Numbered from the stretch's first letter, positions 1-8,991 are shown. The stretch: DNA of 64,000 bases from DATLWN01 sp963764315 (GCA_963764315.1 CAVXSB010000010.1:62001-126000), one strand, 5' to 3'. Notes: generated from the sequence alone by a model not told the origin. Numbers and translations: made by a program.

Positions 1-275
1 ATATGCCCCCACTCGACCATGTTCTTCTCGCTCTCGCCGTCCGGCAGGATGCAGTCGGAGACCTGCCAGTCCGCCGCAGCCAGGCTCGCCCTGACCCGTT
101 CCAGGTACAGCGGCGCCACCACCGTATTGCTGACGACAAGGCAGCGCGACTCGGCACCGAATAAGCGGCGCATGGCCGGGCCAATACGGTCCAGACAGCC
201 CGACTCGATGTGAATGTCGTAGCTGCGCAGGCCGAGGTCGATACGGTATTGGTGGGTGGGTGTAGGCTCAGGCAT
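1..275 (-). CDS. aroB: 3-dehydroquinate synthase, N-terminal part (cut by window edge)
   Basis: Shikimate pathway enzyme converting DAHP to 3-dehydroquinate in the cytoplasm. Only the first 91 codons are inside the window. The frame starts with ATG at 275, within the last codons of aroK (the aroK stop is at 270-268), so the two genes overlap and are probably translationally coupled. Visible features are a beta-strand start (YRIDLGLRSYDIHI), a VVSN segment and a PDGE motif near the edge, as in the AroB nucleotide-binding domain. The pilQ-aroK-aroB order is a standard arrangement in gammaproteobacteria and supports the call. The active site lies outside the window. Confidence 0.85.
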   Translation of the reverse strand, partial: MPEPTPTHQYRIDLGLRSYDIHIESGCLDRIGPAMRRLFGAESRCLVVSNTVVAPLYLERVRASLAAADWQVSDCILPDGESEKNMVEWGH

Positions 276-780
276 GGCCCGATTCTGACAGAAAGGCATC
301 GATGGCATCCACTGCTTCCTGCGCGGAGCACCGGCCGGTGTCGATCTTCAGGTCGCAGATCGCGGCATACAGCGGCGTGCGCATCTCCGCCAGCTGCCTG
401 GCCTTGCTCAGCGGATCGACCCCTGCAAGCAGTGGGCGGTTCACATCCCCCTCGATGCGGGCGGCCGTCACTTCCGGATCCGCATGCAGCCAGACCACGG
501 GCCCGGCGCGGCGCAGGGTTCGCCGGTTCGCCGCCAACAACACCGCCCCACCGCCGGTGGACAGCACGCCGTCGCCGGATGCCGCCGTACACAGCCCGGC
601 CAGCATCTCACTCTCCAGGGCCCGGAACAGGCATTCTCCCTGCTCGGCAAAGATCCGGGGGATTGTGCGGCCGCTTTTTTGCACGATCACCGCATCGAGG
701 TCGGTGAAGGACCATGCGCGTCGGGCGGCCAATAGCCGCCCGATCGTCGTCTTGCCGGCCCCCATGGGGCCGACGAGCAT
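268..780 (-). CDS. aroK: Shikimate kinase
   Basis: Phosphorylates shikimate with ATP, the fifth step of chorismate synthesis. The 170-residue protein has normal family length. It opens directly into the P-loop (LVGPMGAGKTT, residues 2-12), followed by the shikimate-binding TDLD (about 26-29), the GGGAV Walker-B region (about 76-80) and RPLL in the lid (about 114-117). The start is ATG 780, six bases after the pilQ stop, which suggests coupling to pilQ. Family members usually carry two to four more residues before the first strand, but no better start is visible. aroB overlaps its 3' end. Confidence 0.95.
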   Translation of the reverse strand: MLVGPMGAGKTTIGRLLAARRAWSFTDLDAVIVQKSGRTIPRIFAEQGECLFRALESEMLAGLCTAASGDGVLSTGGGAVLLAANRRTLRRAGPVVWLHADPEVTAARIEGDVNRPLLAGVDPLSKARQLAEMRTPLYAAICDLKIDTGRCSAQEAVDAIDAFLSESGHA

Positions 781-785
781 TACCT

Positions 786-3329
786 TCAGGTGCTCGACCC
801 TTGGGAAGCGACGGGCTTGATGATCGTCGGCGTCAGGAAGATCAACAGCTCGCTGCGGTTGTCGGTGACCGCCTTGTTCTTGAACAACCAGCCCAGGATG
901 GGGATGTCGCCCAGCCCCGGCACCTTGTTGACGGTATTACCGGTCTGCTTCGTATAGATGCCACCGATGACTACCGTCTCGCCGTTGGCCAGGAAGGCGG
1001 TGGTCTGGATGGTCTTGGTGTCGATGCCGGGAGTGCCGCTGACGGGATTAATCGTCGTGTTCGGCGCATCCTTCGTCACCTTGATGTCCATGATCACCTT
1101 GTCGTCGGCGGTGATCTGCGGCGTTACCGTCAGCGACAGGGCAGCCTGCTTGTACTGCACCGTCGCCGGCGACACGTTCGTTGCCGGCGTCGTCACCGGG
1201 ATCGACACGCCCTGGGAGATGGTGGCGGGCTTCAGGTTGGAGGTAATCAGCCGCGGGTTGGAGATCACCTTCGCATCGCCGTTGTTCTCGGCCGCCGACA
1301 GCTCCAGCGACAGGTTGAAGGCCTTGCCGAGACCGCCGAGCACCATGCCGATCGCCCCGCCCGAACCGGCGGCATAGGTGGCGGAAGGCATGTCGACGAC
1401 GAAGCCGCTGCTGCCCGTACCCGTAACCTTGGTCGTCGAAGCCGTGCCGCTGGCGCCCTGCACGCCGCCGATGGTTATCGGCATGCCGCGGTTGGTGCCC
1501 GTGCTGTTGCCGCCCCAGCGGATACCGAAGCTGCGGCCGAAGTTATCCGTGGCCTCGACGATGCGCGATTCGATCAGCACCTGCTGCACCGGCTTGTCGA
1601 TGGCAGAGATCAAGCGCTTGACGTTGTTGATCGACTCAGCCGTGTCCTTGACGATCAGCGTATTGGTGCGCTCGTCGATCAGGAAGCTGCCGCGCGGCGA
1701 CAGGATGCCGATGCTGCTGGAGGATTGCCCGGAGGCCGAGGATGTGCCCGTGGCGCTGGCCGGTGCCGCGCTGGCGGTACTGGTGGAGGACGTACCGCCG
1801 GCCGTGGCATTGCGCGTGGCATTGGCCGAGGCGTTATCCAGCATCTTCTTGACGTCCGCCACCTTGGTATAACTCAGGGTGATGAACTGGGTGACCAGCG
1901 GTTCCAGCTGATCGGAGCCCTGCTGCGCCTCCAGCTTGGCCTGATATTCCGACCTCAGTACATCGATCGGGGCGATGCGGATGACGTTGCCCATCTGCTC
2001 CTTGCCCAGGCCTTCCGCGGCCAGGATCAGATCCAGCGCCTGATCCCACGGCACATCGACCAGGCGCATGGTCAGCTTACCCTTGACGTCATCGGACATG
2101 ATGATGTTCAGCTTGCTCATCTCCGCGATCAGGCGCAGGGCGTTGCGGATATCGATATCCTGGAAGTCGAAGGTCACCTTCTGGCCGCTGTAGGCGAATT
2201 TCTCGCCCTGGGATGCCCCTCCGCCCGCCCGGGCCTTGGCGATATCCTCTGGCATCAGGGTCACGGTCAGCACATTGCCCTGCTGGAAGGAGCTGACATC
2301 CACCTTCTCCCTGAGGCGGGCCACGATGCGCACATTATCGCCCACCCGATAGCTGTCGATCTGCTTCACCGGGCCGGGGAAAGCGTGCACATCCTGTGTG
2401 CGCTCCTGGCCGGCGGCCAGCGTCGCCTTGCGCACGTCGATGAGCACATCGCCGTTCTTCTGCACCAGGTTGATCACAGGGTTCACCTGGTCGGTGCGCA
2501 CGACGATATGGGAGATACGATCCTCGGGCTGGAAGTCGACACTGTCGACGACGAGTTTCGTCGCCTTCTTCTTGGGGATGACGTTGCCGAAACGCACCAC
2601 CATCTTATCCTGCGTGGCCTGCACCTGGTACTTGCTCTGTTCGGCGGGAAGCAGGGAGACGACGAGGCGGACCCGTCCCGGCGCCTGGCCGACGGTGACG
2701 CCGTTGACGCGCTGCGTCGCATAGGCGTAATGGTCCTTCGGCAGCAGGGAACTCGCCCCCCAGTAGTCGAGGATCATCGTCTGTCCCTTATTGGTGAGGA
2801 AGGCATCGTGGCTGGCATTCATATGCTCGCCGTGCAGCACCAACTCGGTGACCGAGCCGCTGTCATAGACCTCGATATCCTTGATCTTCGCCTGCACGGC
2901 CTTGGGCTGGGCCTTGGGCTGGGCTGCGGGCGCAAAACGCACGAGAAGGTTGTTGCCCTGCTCGACGACCTTGTAGGGCTGCTTCGCATCCAGACCGATC
3001 TCGACCTTCACGCCCTCGGCCGTCTGCACCGGGAACACGGCGTTGACGTTGCCGGAGGAGGCCTTCACCGGCTCCACCCCGGCCGCGAGCTTGGCCCCGG
3101 GCAGGTTCAACACCACGCGCGAGGGATCGGCGAGGTCGAACACCTCGTAGCTCATCTTCTGATCCGCCGCGATCAATACGGACGGCCCCTGGCCGGACTG
3201 CTGCAGCGTCACGCCGCTGACCGTGGCCGCCGCCGCATTTCCCGCCGCCAGCACGAACAGCGCGGTGCCGCACAGCGCCATCCACACTGCGGACCTGGGC
3301 CTGCTTGCCAATATGCATTCCTTTCGCAT
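786..3329 (-). CDS. pilQ: Type IV pilus secretin PilQ
   Basis: Outer-membrane secretin through which the type IV pilus exits. 847 residues. An N-terminal signal peptide ending in an Ala-rich stretch is followed by AMIN-type beta domains (roughly 35-270) that bind peptidoglycan. Next come a secretin/TonB N-terminal domain (about 390-455, FDFQDIDIRNALR), NolW-type domains with a Ser/Thr/Ala-rich linker (about 505-545) and the C-terminal secretin barrel (about 660-840, ending VPGLGDIPILGWLFK). The start is ATG 3329 with GGGAG seven bases upstream; an in-frame GTG at 3332 is possible. Only 31 bp separate it from pilO, so pilP, normally found between them, is absent here. Confidence 0.97.
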   Translation of the reverse strand: MRKECILASRPRSAVWMALCGTALFVLAAGNAAAATVSGVTLQQSGQGPSVLIAADQKMSYEVFDLADPSRVVLNLPGAKLAAGVEPVKASSGNVNAVFPVQTAEGVKVEIGLDAKQPYKVVEQGNNLLVRFAPAAQPKAQPKAVQAKIKDIEVYDSGSVTELVLHGEHMNASHDAFLTNKGQTMILDYWGASSLLPKDHYAYATQRVNGVTVGQAPGRVRLVVSLLPAEQSKYQVQATQDKMVVRFGNVIPKKKATKLVVDSVDFQPEDRISHIVVRTDQVNPVINLVQKNGDVLIDVRKATLAAGQERTQDVHAFPGPVKQIDSYRVGDNVRIVARLREKVDVSSFQQGNVLTVTLMPEDIAKARAGGGASQGEKFAYSGQKVTFDFQDIDIRNALRLIAEMSKLNIIMSDDVKGKLTMRLVDVPWDQALDLILAAEGLGKEQMGNVIRIAPIDVLRSEYQAKLEAQQGSDQLEPLVTQFITLSYTKVADVKKMLDNASANATRNATAGGTSSTSTASAAPASATGTSSASGQSSSSIGILSPRGSFLIDERTNTLIVKDTAESINNVKRLISAIDKPVQQVLIESRIVEATDNFGRSFGIRWGGNSTGTNRGMPITIGGVQGASGTASTTKVTGTGSSGFVVDMPSATYAAGSGGAIGMVLGGLGKAFNLSLELSAAENNGDAKVISNPRLITSNLKPATISQGVSIPVTTPATNVSPATVQYKQAALSLTVTPQITADDKVIMDIKVTKDAPNTTINPVSGTPGIDTKTIQTTAFLANGETVVIGGIYTKQTGNTVNKVPGLGDIPILGWLFKNKAVTDNRSELLIFLTPTIIKPVASQGSST

Positions 3330-3360
3330 CACACTACTCCCGGGCCCTGCGTCTCGCGGC

Positions 3361-3987
3361 TCACCGCGGCGCCCGCCCTTTCCGGATAATCCCTTTCTCG
3401 GGCTGCTCGATAAAACGATAAGTCACGACCTTGCCCTTGATCGACAGCTGGCCGCCGGCCACGCTCTGGCTCAGGCTCAGATTGTGCACATCGACGATGC
3501 GTGGCATCTCCCCGACCCTTTTCAGGAAGGTCAGCATCTGGTTGTAGGTGCCCGAAACGTCGATATCCACAGGGACCTCGGCATAGAACTGGCGCGAAAC
3601 CTCGCCCAGCGGCTTGAACGTCTTGAACTCCAGGCCGCTGTCCTTGCCGGCCCAGGACACATTCTCCAGCAGGTCGGGGATTTCCGATTCCTTGGGCAAC
3701 ATGTTCAGAGCGATCGTCAGCTGCTTCTCGAGCTTCGCATACTCCTTGCGCTTGCGCGGCAGATCCTTGGCCAGCATCTGGTTGCGCTTGAGGATGATTT
3801 GTTGCTGCGCCACCTGTTGCTTCTGCCCGGCGATGGCGTCCTGCACCGGCATCCAGCCGAAATAGATGTAGGCGGCGAGGATCAGTACGAAGCCGGTCGT
3901 CACCGCGGCCACCTTCTGCCATAACGGCAGCGGCAACAGCGGCCGCAGTGCCTCGAGGAAGGACAGATCGATGGCGCTCAGCTTCAT
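3361..3987 (-). CDS. pilO: Type IV pilus inner-membrane assembly protein PilO
   Basis: Part of the PilMNOP alignment complex linking the cytoplasmic motor to PilQ. 208 residues. There is a short cytoplasmic segment, one transmembrane helix (about 26-45, VAAVTTGFVLILAAYIYFGW), a coiled-coil stretch rich in Gln/Lys (about 52-100) and a C-terminal ferredoxin-like periplasmic domain (about 110-200). ATG 3987 overlaps the pilN stop (ATGA), the usual coupling within this operon. Its partner PilP is not encoded downstream as expected. Confidence 0.95.
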   Translation of the reverse strand: MKLSAIDLSFLEALRPLLPLPLWQKVAAVTTGFVLILAAYIYFGWMPVQDAIAGQKQQVAQQQIILKRNQMLAKDLPRKRKEYAKLEKQLTIALNMLPKESEIPDLLENVSWAGKDSGLEFKTFKPLGEVSRQFYAEVPVDIDVSGTYNQMLTFLKRVGEMPRIVDVHNLSLSQSVAGGQLSIKGKVVTYRFIEQPEKGIIRKGRAPR

Positions 3988-4559
3988 GAGTGTCCCCCCT
4001 GTGCCACGGCCGCAGGATTGGCGTCGACGCGGTTGATGACCAGGTTGAACTGGCGAACCGCCATGCCGCTCGCCTCCGTCCGGGAGATCACCTGCAGGCG
4101 GATATTGGTGAACAGCGGCGAGGCATCCAGGGCACGCATGAAATCGGCTACGGCATTATTGCTCTCGCCGATACCGGACAGCCGGATCTCCGCACCCGTA
4201 TCCGCGATCGAGGTCAGCCACACATTGGCAGGAATGACCTTGGCCAAAGCCACGAAGGTGTTCAGCGAACGGAAACGCCCTCGCTGCAGCTGGTCGACGA
4301 GTCCCAGCTTGCGTTCCACATCCGCACGCAGCTTGTCCAGATCCTTGATCCGCCCGATCTCCTTCATCAGCGCCAGGTTCTGGCCCCTGAGACTCTGATA
4401 CTCCTGCTTCAGGTCGGAAAGCTGGGAGGTGGCGATCCATTGCGCGCTCAGGCTGATCAGCACCACCAGTGCCACCGCGCCCAGGGCCACGCCCAGGTGC
4501 TGCAGGATTTGCCGCTGGCGCCTGGCCGGTCGGTATGGGAGCAGGTTGATGCGGATCAT
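3984..4559 (-). CDS. pilN: Type IV pilus assembly protein PilN
   Basis: Inner-membrane protein that pairs with PilO and binds PilM through its cytoplasmic N-terminus. The 191-residue sequence begins MIRINLLPYRPARR, containing the conserved INLLPYR motif that docks on PilM. One transmembrane helix follows (about 21-44), then a coiled coil (about 50-90) and a ferredoxin-like periplasmic domain. Its ATG overlaps the pilM stop (ATGA), and pilO overlaps its own stop in the same way, so pilM, pilN and pilO are one translational unit. Confidence 0.96.
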   Translation of the reverse strand: MIRINLLPYRPARRQRQILQHLGVALGAVALVVLISLSAQWIATSQLSDLKQEYQSLRGQNLALMKEIGRIKDLDKLRADVERKLGLVDQLQRGRFRSLNTFVALAKVIPANVWLTSIADTGAEIRLSGIGESNNAVADFMRALDASPLFTNIRLQVISRTEASGMAVRQFNLVINRVDANPAAVAQGGHS

Positions 4560-5632
4560 TTGTCGAAGCCCCGCAGGGCCAGGCCGATAGGCACGGTCAT
4601 CATCGGCCCGATGCGCTCGAGATAGTCGGCATCGAAGCGGCGATCCTTGACCTTGATGTTGCGAAACGGCTGCAGCACCGCCGTCTCGATGCCGAGGCGC
4701 TGTTCGATCTCGCCGGCAATGCCCGGCAGCAGCGCCGTGCCGCCGGACAGAAGGATGCGTTGTACCGGGAACTCCGCATGGTTCGCGGCATAGAAGTCCA
4801 GCGACCGGATCAACTCGGCAGTCAGCCCGACATAGAAGCGCTCCAGCGCATCCGGACCGATGCCCGAGAAATTCTCCAGCTTCATCTGTTCGGCGGCCTG
4901 GTAGCTGATGCGATGTTCCTTCTGAATCTCCTCGGTCAGATGGTGACCGCCGTAGAACTGGTCCCGCACGAACGACATCTGGCCGTTGATCTGCACATTG
5001 ATATTCATCAGGTGCGCACCGATGTTCACCAGCGCATGCACCTGCGCATCCTCGGGAGACGGTTCCTCCGCCTCGTTCAGGCCATGCTCGTCCGTCAGTT
5101 CGGCGGCATTCTCAAGCGCGAATACGGCGCAATCCACGCACCTACTCTGCAATCCTGCCTCGTTGAACACGAGCTGGAAGTCCTCGATGACCTCGCGCTT
5201 GCAGGCCACGAGCACGACATCCATCTCGTCCTCCTGATCCCTGGACTTACCGAGAATCTGGAAATCCAGATAGACGTCGTCGATGTCGTAGGGCACGTGC
5301 TGGTCGGCCTCGAACTGGATCTGGGACTCCAGCTCGAACTCGGTCATCGTCTGCATGGCAATCGTCTTGATGATGACGGCATTGCCGGAAACGGCGAAGG
5401 CCACGTTCCGGGTCGAGGGACGCGCCGCCTCGACGGCGTCGAGCAGGGCCTGCGACACTGCCATGGAATCGATGATCGTATTCTCGACGATCACGTCCCG
5501 AGGCAATGGCACGATGGCCATCGACTTCAGCTCAAAGCCCGTACGGGAGCGCGCCAACTCCACCAGCTTGATGCCGGTGGCGCTGATATCGACGCCCATC
5601 AGGCCTTCATCCTTCCCAGACAACAGGGGCAC
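4556..5632 (-). CDS. pilM: Type IV pilus assembly ATPase-like protein PilM (GTG start)
   Basis: Actin/FtsA-like cytoplasmic protein of the pilus alignment complex. 358 residues, normal length. The phosphate-1 segment GVDISATGIKLVEL lies at about 13-26, and a later LSGGTALLPG motif (about 300-310) matches the adenosine loop of the actin fold. The start is GTG 5632, chosen because AGGAG lies six bases upstream; the next ATG (5599) would cut into the first strand of the fold. A 97-bp AT-rich spacer separates it from the upstream cytochrome gene, so pilMNOQ may have its own promoter. Confidence 0.96.
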   Translation of the reverse strand: MPLLSGKDEGLMGVDISATGIKLVELARSRTGFELKSMAIVPLPRDVIVENTIIDSMAVSQALLDAVEAARPSTRNVAFAVSGNAVIIKTIAMQTMTEFELESQIQFEADQHVPYDIDDVYLDFQILGKSRDQEDEMDVVLVACKREVIEDFQLVFNEAGLQSRCVDCAVFALENAAELTDEHGLNEAEEPSPEDAQVHALVNIGAHLMNINVQINGQMSFVRDQFYGGHHLTEEIQKEHRISYQAAEQMKLENFSGIGPDALERFYVGLTAELIRSLDFYAANHAEFPVQRILLSGGTALLPGIAGEIEQRLGIETAVLQPFRNIKVKDRRFDADYLERIGPMMTVPIGLALRGFDK

Positions 5633-5676
5633 TTCCCACTCCTAGCCTCAAGTAATACTGACACTCATACATTCAA

Positions 5677-5702
5677 ATTATCTCTGTATAAAGAAAAGTC
5701 AA
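5677..5702 (-). promoter_or_regulatory. Candidate promoter upstream of pilM
   Basis: The 97-bp spacer between the cytochrome c gene and pilM is far more AT-rich than its surroundings. On the minus strand it contains TTGACT (5702-5697) and GATAAT (5682-5677), each one base off the sigma70 hexamers. The spacer is only 14 bp, shorter than the usual 16-18, so the exact hexamer pairing is doubtful even though a promoter here is plausible. Confidence 0.35.
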
Positions 5703-5729
5703 CGCAGTCCAAGGCTGGGCATCGTCGGC

Positions 5730-6215
5730 TCAGGGCCTGGAAACCTGCCTTATGAGAAACTGGACGAGCGCTTTCATCTCCTTATCGCTGATATCGATGG
5801 CCGGCATACCCTCACCCGTACCCCTGGCCCCCTTTCTCAACGCATCCGCGATCCGTGCCTCGGGATAGGGAAACTTGGTCTCCGGGTTCAGGATATACGA
5901 ACGGATTCCCATGTGCCCATTCTGCGTGCTGTCGCTGTCATAGACATGACAGGCCTGGCATTTGGTTTCCCATATCCTGCGCCCAAGACCCTCGCTAGCA
6001 CTATCGATGCCAGCCGACGGCCCTATCCCTGCCAGGGGCTCGAGATCCCTCCGTCCCTGACCCCTGTATTGAAGCGGCACAGCCCCCGGGTCATCTGTGA
6101 AGTGCATCACGCCGGCGGCATCCTTCCATTGATAAATCCGCTGCGCCCAGATGCTCACCGGAAACAGTGCCAGCATCATGAGCACCAGGATGGCGGTACG
6201 GATAGGCCGGGGCAT
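5730..6215 (-). CDS. Exported monohaem cytochrome c with N-terminal DUF4124-like domain
   Basis: 161 residues. A signal peptide (about 1-25, hydrophobic, ending SIWAQ) is followed by a DUF4124-type segment (about 26-50, RIYQWKDAAGVMHFTDDP), a short linker, and a class I cytochrome c domain. That domain has the haem-attachment motif CQACH at 86-90 and a probable distal methionine in GMPA at 136-139. The start is ATG 6215, one base inside the stop of the preceding gene (TGATG); GTG 6218 is an alternative. The protein should be periplasmic or secreted and carry electrons. Its place inside a minor-pilin operon is unusual. No redox partner is encoded next to it. Confidence 0.85.
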   Translation of the reverse strand: MPRPIRTAILVLMMLALFPVSIWAQRIYQWKDAAGVMHFTDDPGAVPLQYRGQGRRDLEPLAGIGPSAGIDSASEGLGRRIWETKCQACHVYDSDSTQNGHMGIRSYILNPETKFPYPEARIADALRKGARGTGEGMPAIDISDKEMKALVQFLIRQVSRP

Positions 6216-8275
6216 CACTGGCCCGCGATGTCCGTGACGTTCTGCGCCTTCTTGATCTCGACGATCGGGATGGCCGCCCTGAGCCGGTCGAAAGCGTTGT
6301 AGTTGTAGGACAGGGCGATCATCGAGTGATCGCTGGTGTACTGGTCCTCGAGCCAGATGCCGTTGCCGGCCAGGATGGCGCCGCTGACGTACTGGAACGG
6401 CCCGGCGCTGGTACTACCCCCCGGCACCTCGCTGCCCTTGTGCGCCTCGATCTCGCAGGAGTCCGGCGTGTACAGCATGCCCGAGGCATTCATGTCGCCG
6501 TGCACGTCCAGAAGCCCGCCGGCGAAGGCCAGGGCCGGCAGGTCCTCCCAGTCAGTGCTGAAGAAGTTCGGCATCTTCGTGGCCGTGCCGTCGCCATCGG
6601 CATCCACGGTGATGGCCTGGGTGTCCACCGGCACCTCGAACTCCGGGTAGGGCACACCATTGCGTCCGGTATGCATGGAGCCACCGTCCACCCCGGCCAC
6701 GTCGTCCGGCAGGTGCATCCACCAGCTGCCCGCCGTCCTCTCCGCCGTCGTGGCATCCAGATCTCCCATGCGCAGCGCGTCGAAGGCGATCATCCAGCCG
6801 CGCTCGTAACCGTTCGGGAAGAAGGCATGGAACTTGTCCTGCTCCGCCATATTCGCCCATTCCGTGGTGTCGAAGTCCGTGCGCCGCGTGGCGCCGGAGG
6901 CAAAGGCCTGCGTACTGACATTGTATTGCGACGCGCTGCCCGTCAGGTCAGTAAGGATGGCCGCACGCGTGGCATCCGTCGCCGGCAACGCCGCCGCCTT
7001 GCGCATCCAGTACTCCCAGACATAGGCGTCGGACACGTCGCTGGAAGCATAGGCCACGCTTTTCGCCATCATGTACTTGCGCCGGGCGATATCCAGCGTA
7101 TCCATGCGCCCGTCCGGACCTGCCGTGTGCGGGTCCGTGTACTGCACGAAGCTTTGCAGGTCATCCACGGGGTTGATGTTCAGCGTGTCCCAGTCCATCA
7201 GCACGATATTGCGCCCGGACGAGCGCGGCAGGATGACGTTCTTGCGCAGCGAGCTGGTCGCGGCGCTGTCATGCGCCGCCGTGCTCGCATAGCGGTCGAT
7301 GTAGTCCTGGCTGGCATCGAAGAAATCGTTCGGGTCGTAGGTCGACTTGTCGACGTAGTCGATCAGGATCATGCCGTACACCGTCATCGTCCCCGAATGC
7401 GCCGAACTCGTCACCGTGCTGTCGATCATCGCCTCATATCTGTACAGGCTGGGCGAACTGCTTCCCGTGCCCGTGCCCGACCAGGTGTGCGTCGTCGAGA
7501 ACTCGGCGCCCGCCACCGGCTGGTTCTTGTCCAGGAACATATCGCCGGAGGAACTCGTCGGGATCACCACGCGGATCACGCCGAACATCGGGTGCTTGTG
7601 TACGATGTTGTAGACAAAGTTCTCGAACGACATCGTGCCCGTCGGCTGGTAACTGAAGCGCGTGGCCCAGCCCGTGTTCTGCGTCTTGTCCTGCTTCCAC
7701 TGGTACCACAGCCGGTTGGCCACGTAGCGCAGCCGATCCATGTCGAAGGCCTGGTCGTTGAGCGTGAACATATTGTTCAGGGTCTCGGCGCCACCGACGA
7801 GCTTGGGATTCGTCAGCGGCGTCACCGCCCCGGTAGAGCTGCTGTAGTTGCCCAGCCGGTGCACGAAGGTTGTCGGCACCGGCGGGCTGGCGTTCGGGCA
7901 CTTCGCCGGATCGCCCTGGTCGCAGGTGTAGTTGTCCGCGGCCGTCAGACTGCTGCTCTTGATCGAGCTATTGTTCAGCAGCACCTGCACGTACAGGTCT
8001 GGATTCGGCTTGGCGTAGCCCGCCGGATACAGGTTCGGGTTGATCGCCGCATACGGGGTCACGTTCGAACCCGTGTACGGGAAGCTCCGCGCACTCGTCG
8101 TCGATTGCGTGTTCGTGACGATGGCGTTGATGTGGTTGGCCTGCGTATGGTCGATGATCGTATGGTAGGCGGCGTCGCCCGACAGGCTGCCGCCACCACC
8201 CCTCCAATCAGCATGGGCGGAAATCGGGGCAATGGCCAGGCCGAGGCACAGGGACAGCAAAACGGTTCGCATCAT
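6215..8275 (-). CDS. Large exported protein of unknown function in the minor-pilin operon
   Basis: 686 residues with a clear signal peptide (about 1-22, MMRTVLLSLCLGLAIAPISAHA). The mature part is rich in Ser, Thr, Asn and Asp. It contains a DADGDG acidic loop that could bind calcium, and a C-terminal segment ending in a repeated-strand region (about 590-680). I do not recognise a defined family. The start is ATG 8275: AGGAGG lies six bases upstream, just past the pilX-like stop, and the in-frame ATG at 8290 would put that ribosome site inside the gene. It sits where pilY1 lies in related operons, but no PilY1 beta-propeller motifs are visible. It may be a pilus-tip or surface component. Confidence 0.75.
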   Translation of the reverse strand: MMRTVLLSLCLGLAIAPISAHADWRGGGGSLSGDAAYHTIIDHTQANHINAIVTNTQSTTSARSFPYTGSNVTPYAAINPNLYPAGYAKPNPDLYVQVLLNNSSIKSSSLTAADNYTCDQGDPAKCPNASPPVPTTFVHRLGNYSSSTGAVTPLTNPKLVGGAETLNNMFTLNDQAFDMDRLRYVANRLWYQWKQDKTQNTGWATRFSYQPTGTMSFENFVYNIVHKHPMFGVIRVVIPTSSSGDMFLDKNQPVAGAEFSTTHTWSGTGTGSSSPSLYRYEAMIDSTVTSSAHSGTMTVYGMILIDYVDKSTYDPNDFFDASQDYIDRYASTAAHDSAATSSLRKNVILPRSSGRNIVLMDWDTLNINPVDDLQSFVQYTDPHTAGPDGRMDTLDIARRKYMMAKSVAYASSDVSDAYVWEYWMRKAAALPATDATRAAILTDLTGSASQYNVSTQAFASGATRRTDFDTTEWANMAEQDKFHAFFPNGYERGWMIAFDALRMGDLDATTAERTAGSWWMHLPDDVAGVDGGSMHTGRNGVPYPEFEVPVDTQAITVDADGDGTATKMPNFFSTDWEDLPALAFAGGLLDVHGDMNASGMLYTPDSCEIEAHKGSEVPGGSTSAGPFQYVSGAILAGNGIWLEDQYTSDHSMIALSYNYNAFDRLRAAIPIVEIKKAQNVTDIAGQ

Positions 8276-8286
8276 GGCGCACCTCC

Positions 8287-8982
8287 TCATTTCTGGTATC
8301 CGTTGGTCATGGAGCCGAGGCTGCTGGGGAAGCCGCTCGTCACCTTGCCGATCTTGGCGCGCAGCAGGCGCAGCGGCTTGCCGTTCACATAGCCAATGGC
8401 ATAGGCGTAGACGGCATACTTGCTGCTGGTGAGCGCGGTATCGGCCTCGTTCGTGGCATTCGTCTCGTCCAGCGTCGCCGGCACCAGCCAGACCACGGCG
8501 CCGTCGCCGCCCGGCAGCTCCGTGCCGTTGACCCAGGGCACCTGGGTCACGCTGGGCACATGGTTGGTCATCGTGATGTTCAGGGCCACGTGCGGGGGCA
8601 GAGCCAGCGAGGACAGACTCAGCGTCGGCGGCGAGGCCGGGTTGTAGTTGATCGTGTTGTGGATGTCGAAATAGCCGAGCGTGTGGTTGGCCACCTGGTC
8701 CGGCACGGACTCGATCTCGAGGTTGTCGGCCACGCTGTCCCCGTCCAGGCTCTTGTCGTTGTCCGCACCGGTATTGTTCGGATCCATGTACAGTGCCCAG
8801 GTCACGTAATTCAGCCCGGCCTCGGCGAGGTAGAAGGCCTGCGTCGCATGCCCCTCAGCCAGGCCAGTGTCCTGGTTGACCTTGCCCCGGTAGTACAGGC
8901 CGATCAGCATCACCGTCAGGATCATCAGGATCACCAGGCTCGTCACCAGCACAAAACCGCGTTCGTCACGATTGTCCGCCAT
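8287..8982 (-). CDS. pilX: PilX-like minor pilus assembly protein
   Basis: 231 residues. The N-terminus (RDERGFVLVTSLVILMILTV) matches the PilX N-terminal domain: a hydrophobic helix after a Gly-Phe step, lacking the Glu at +5 seen in ordinary pilins. It then continues with the conserved AFYLAEAGLNY segment (about 44-54). The rest is a variable beta-rich domain. ATG 8982 has AGGA a few bases upstream. It lies between pilW and the 686-residue protein, with the latter's ribosome site directly after its stop. It is probably incorporated in, or primes, the pilus tip complex. Confidence 0.85.
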   Translation of the reverse strand: MADNRDERGFVLVTSLVILMILTVMLIGLYYRGKVNQDTGLAEGHATQAFYLAEAGLNYVTWALYMDPNNTGADNDKSLDGDSVADNLEIESVPDQVANHTLGYFDIHNTINYNPASPPTLSLSSLALPPHVALNITMTNHVPSVTQVPWVNGTELPGGDGAVVWLVPATLDETNATNEADTALTSSKYAVYAYAIGYVNGKPLRLLRAKIGKVTSGFPSSLGSMTNGYQK

Positions 8983-8991
8983 CGTTTCCTC

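Noticed and set aside
714..3389. Long plus-strand open frame (891 codons) opposite pilQ
   Set aside because: Antisense shadow of a clear secretin gene in GC-rich DNA; the translation is His/Asp/Leu/Arg-rich with no domain and no ribosome site.
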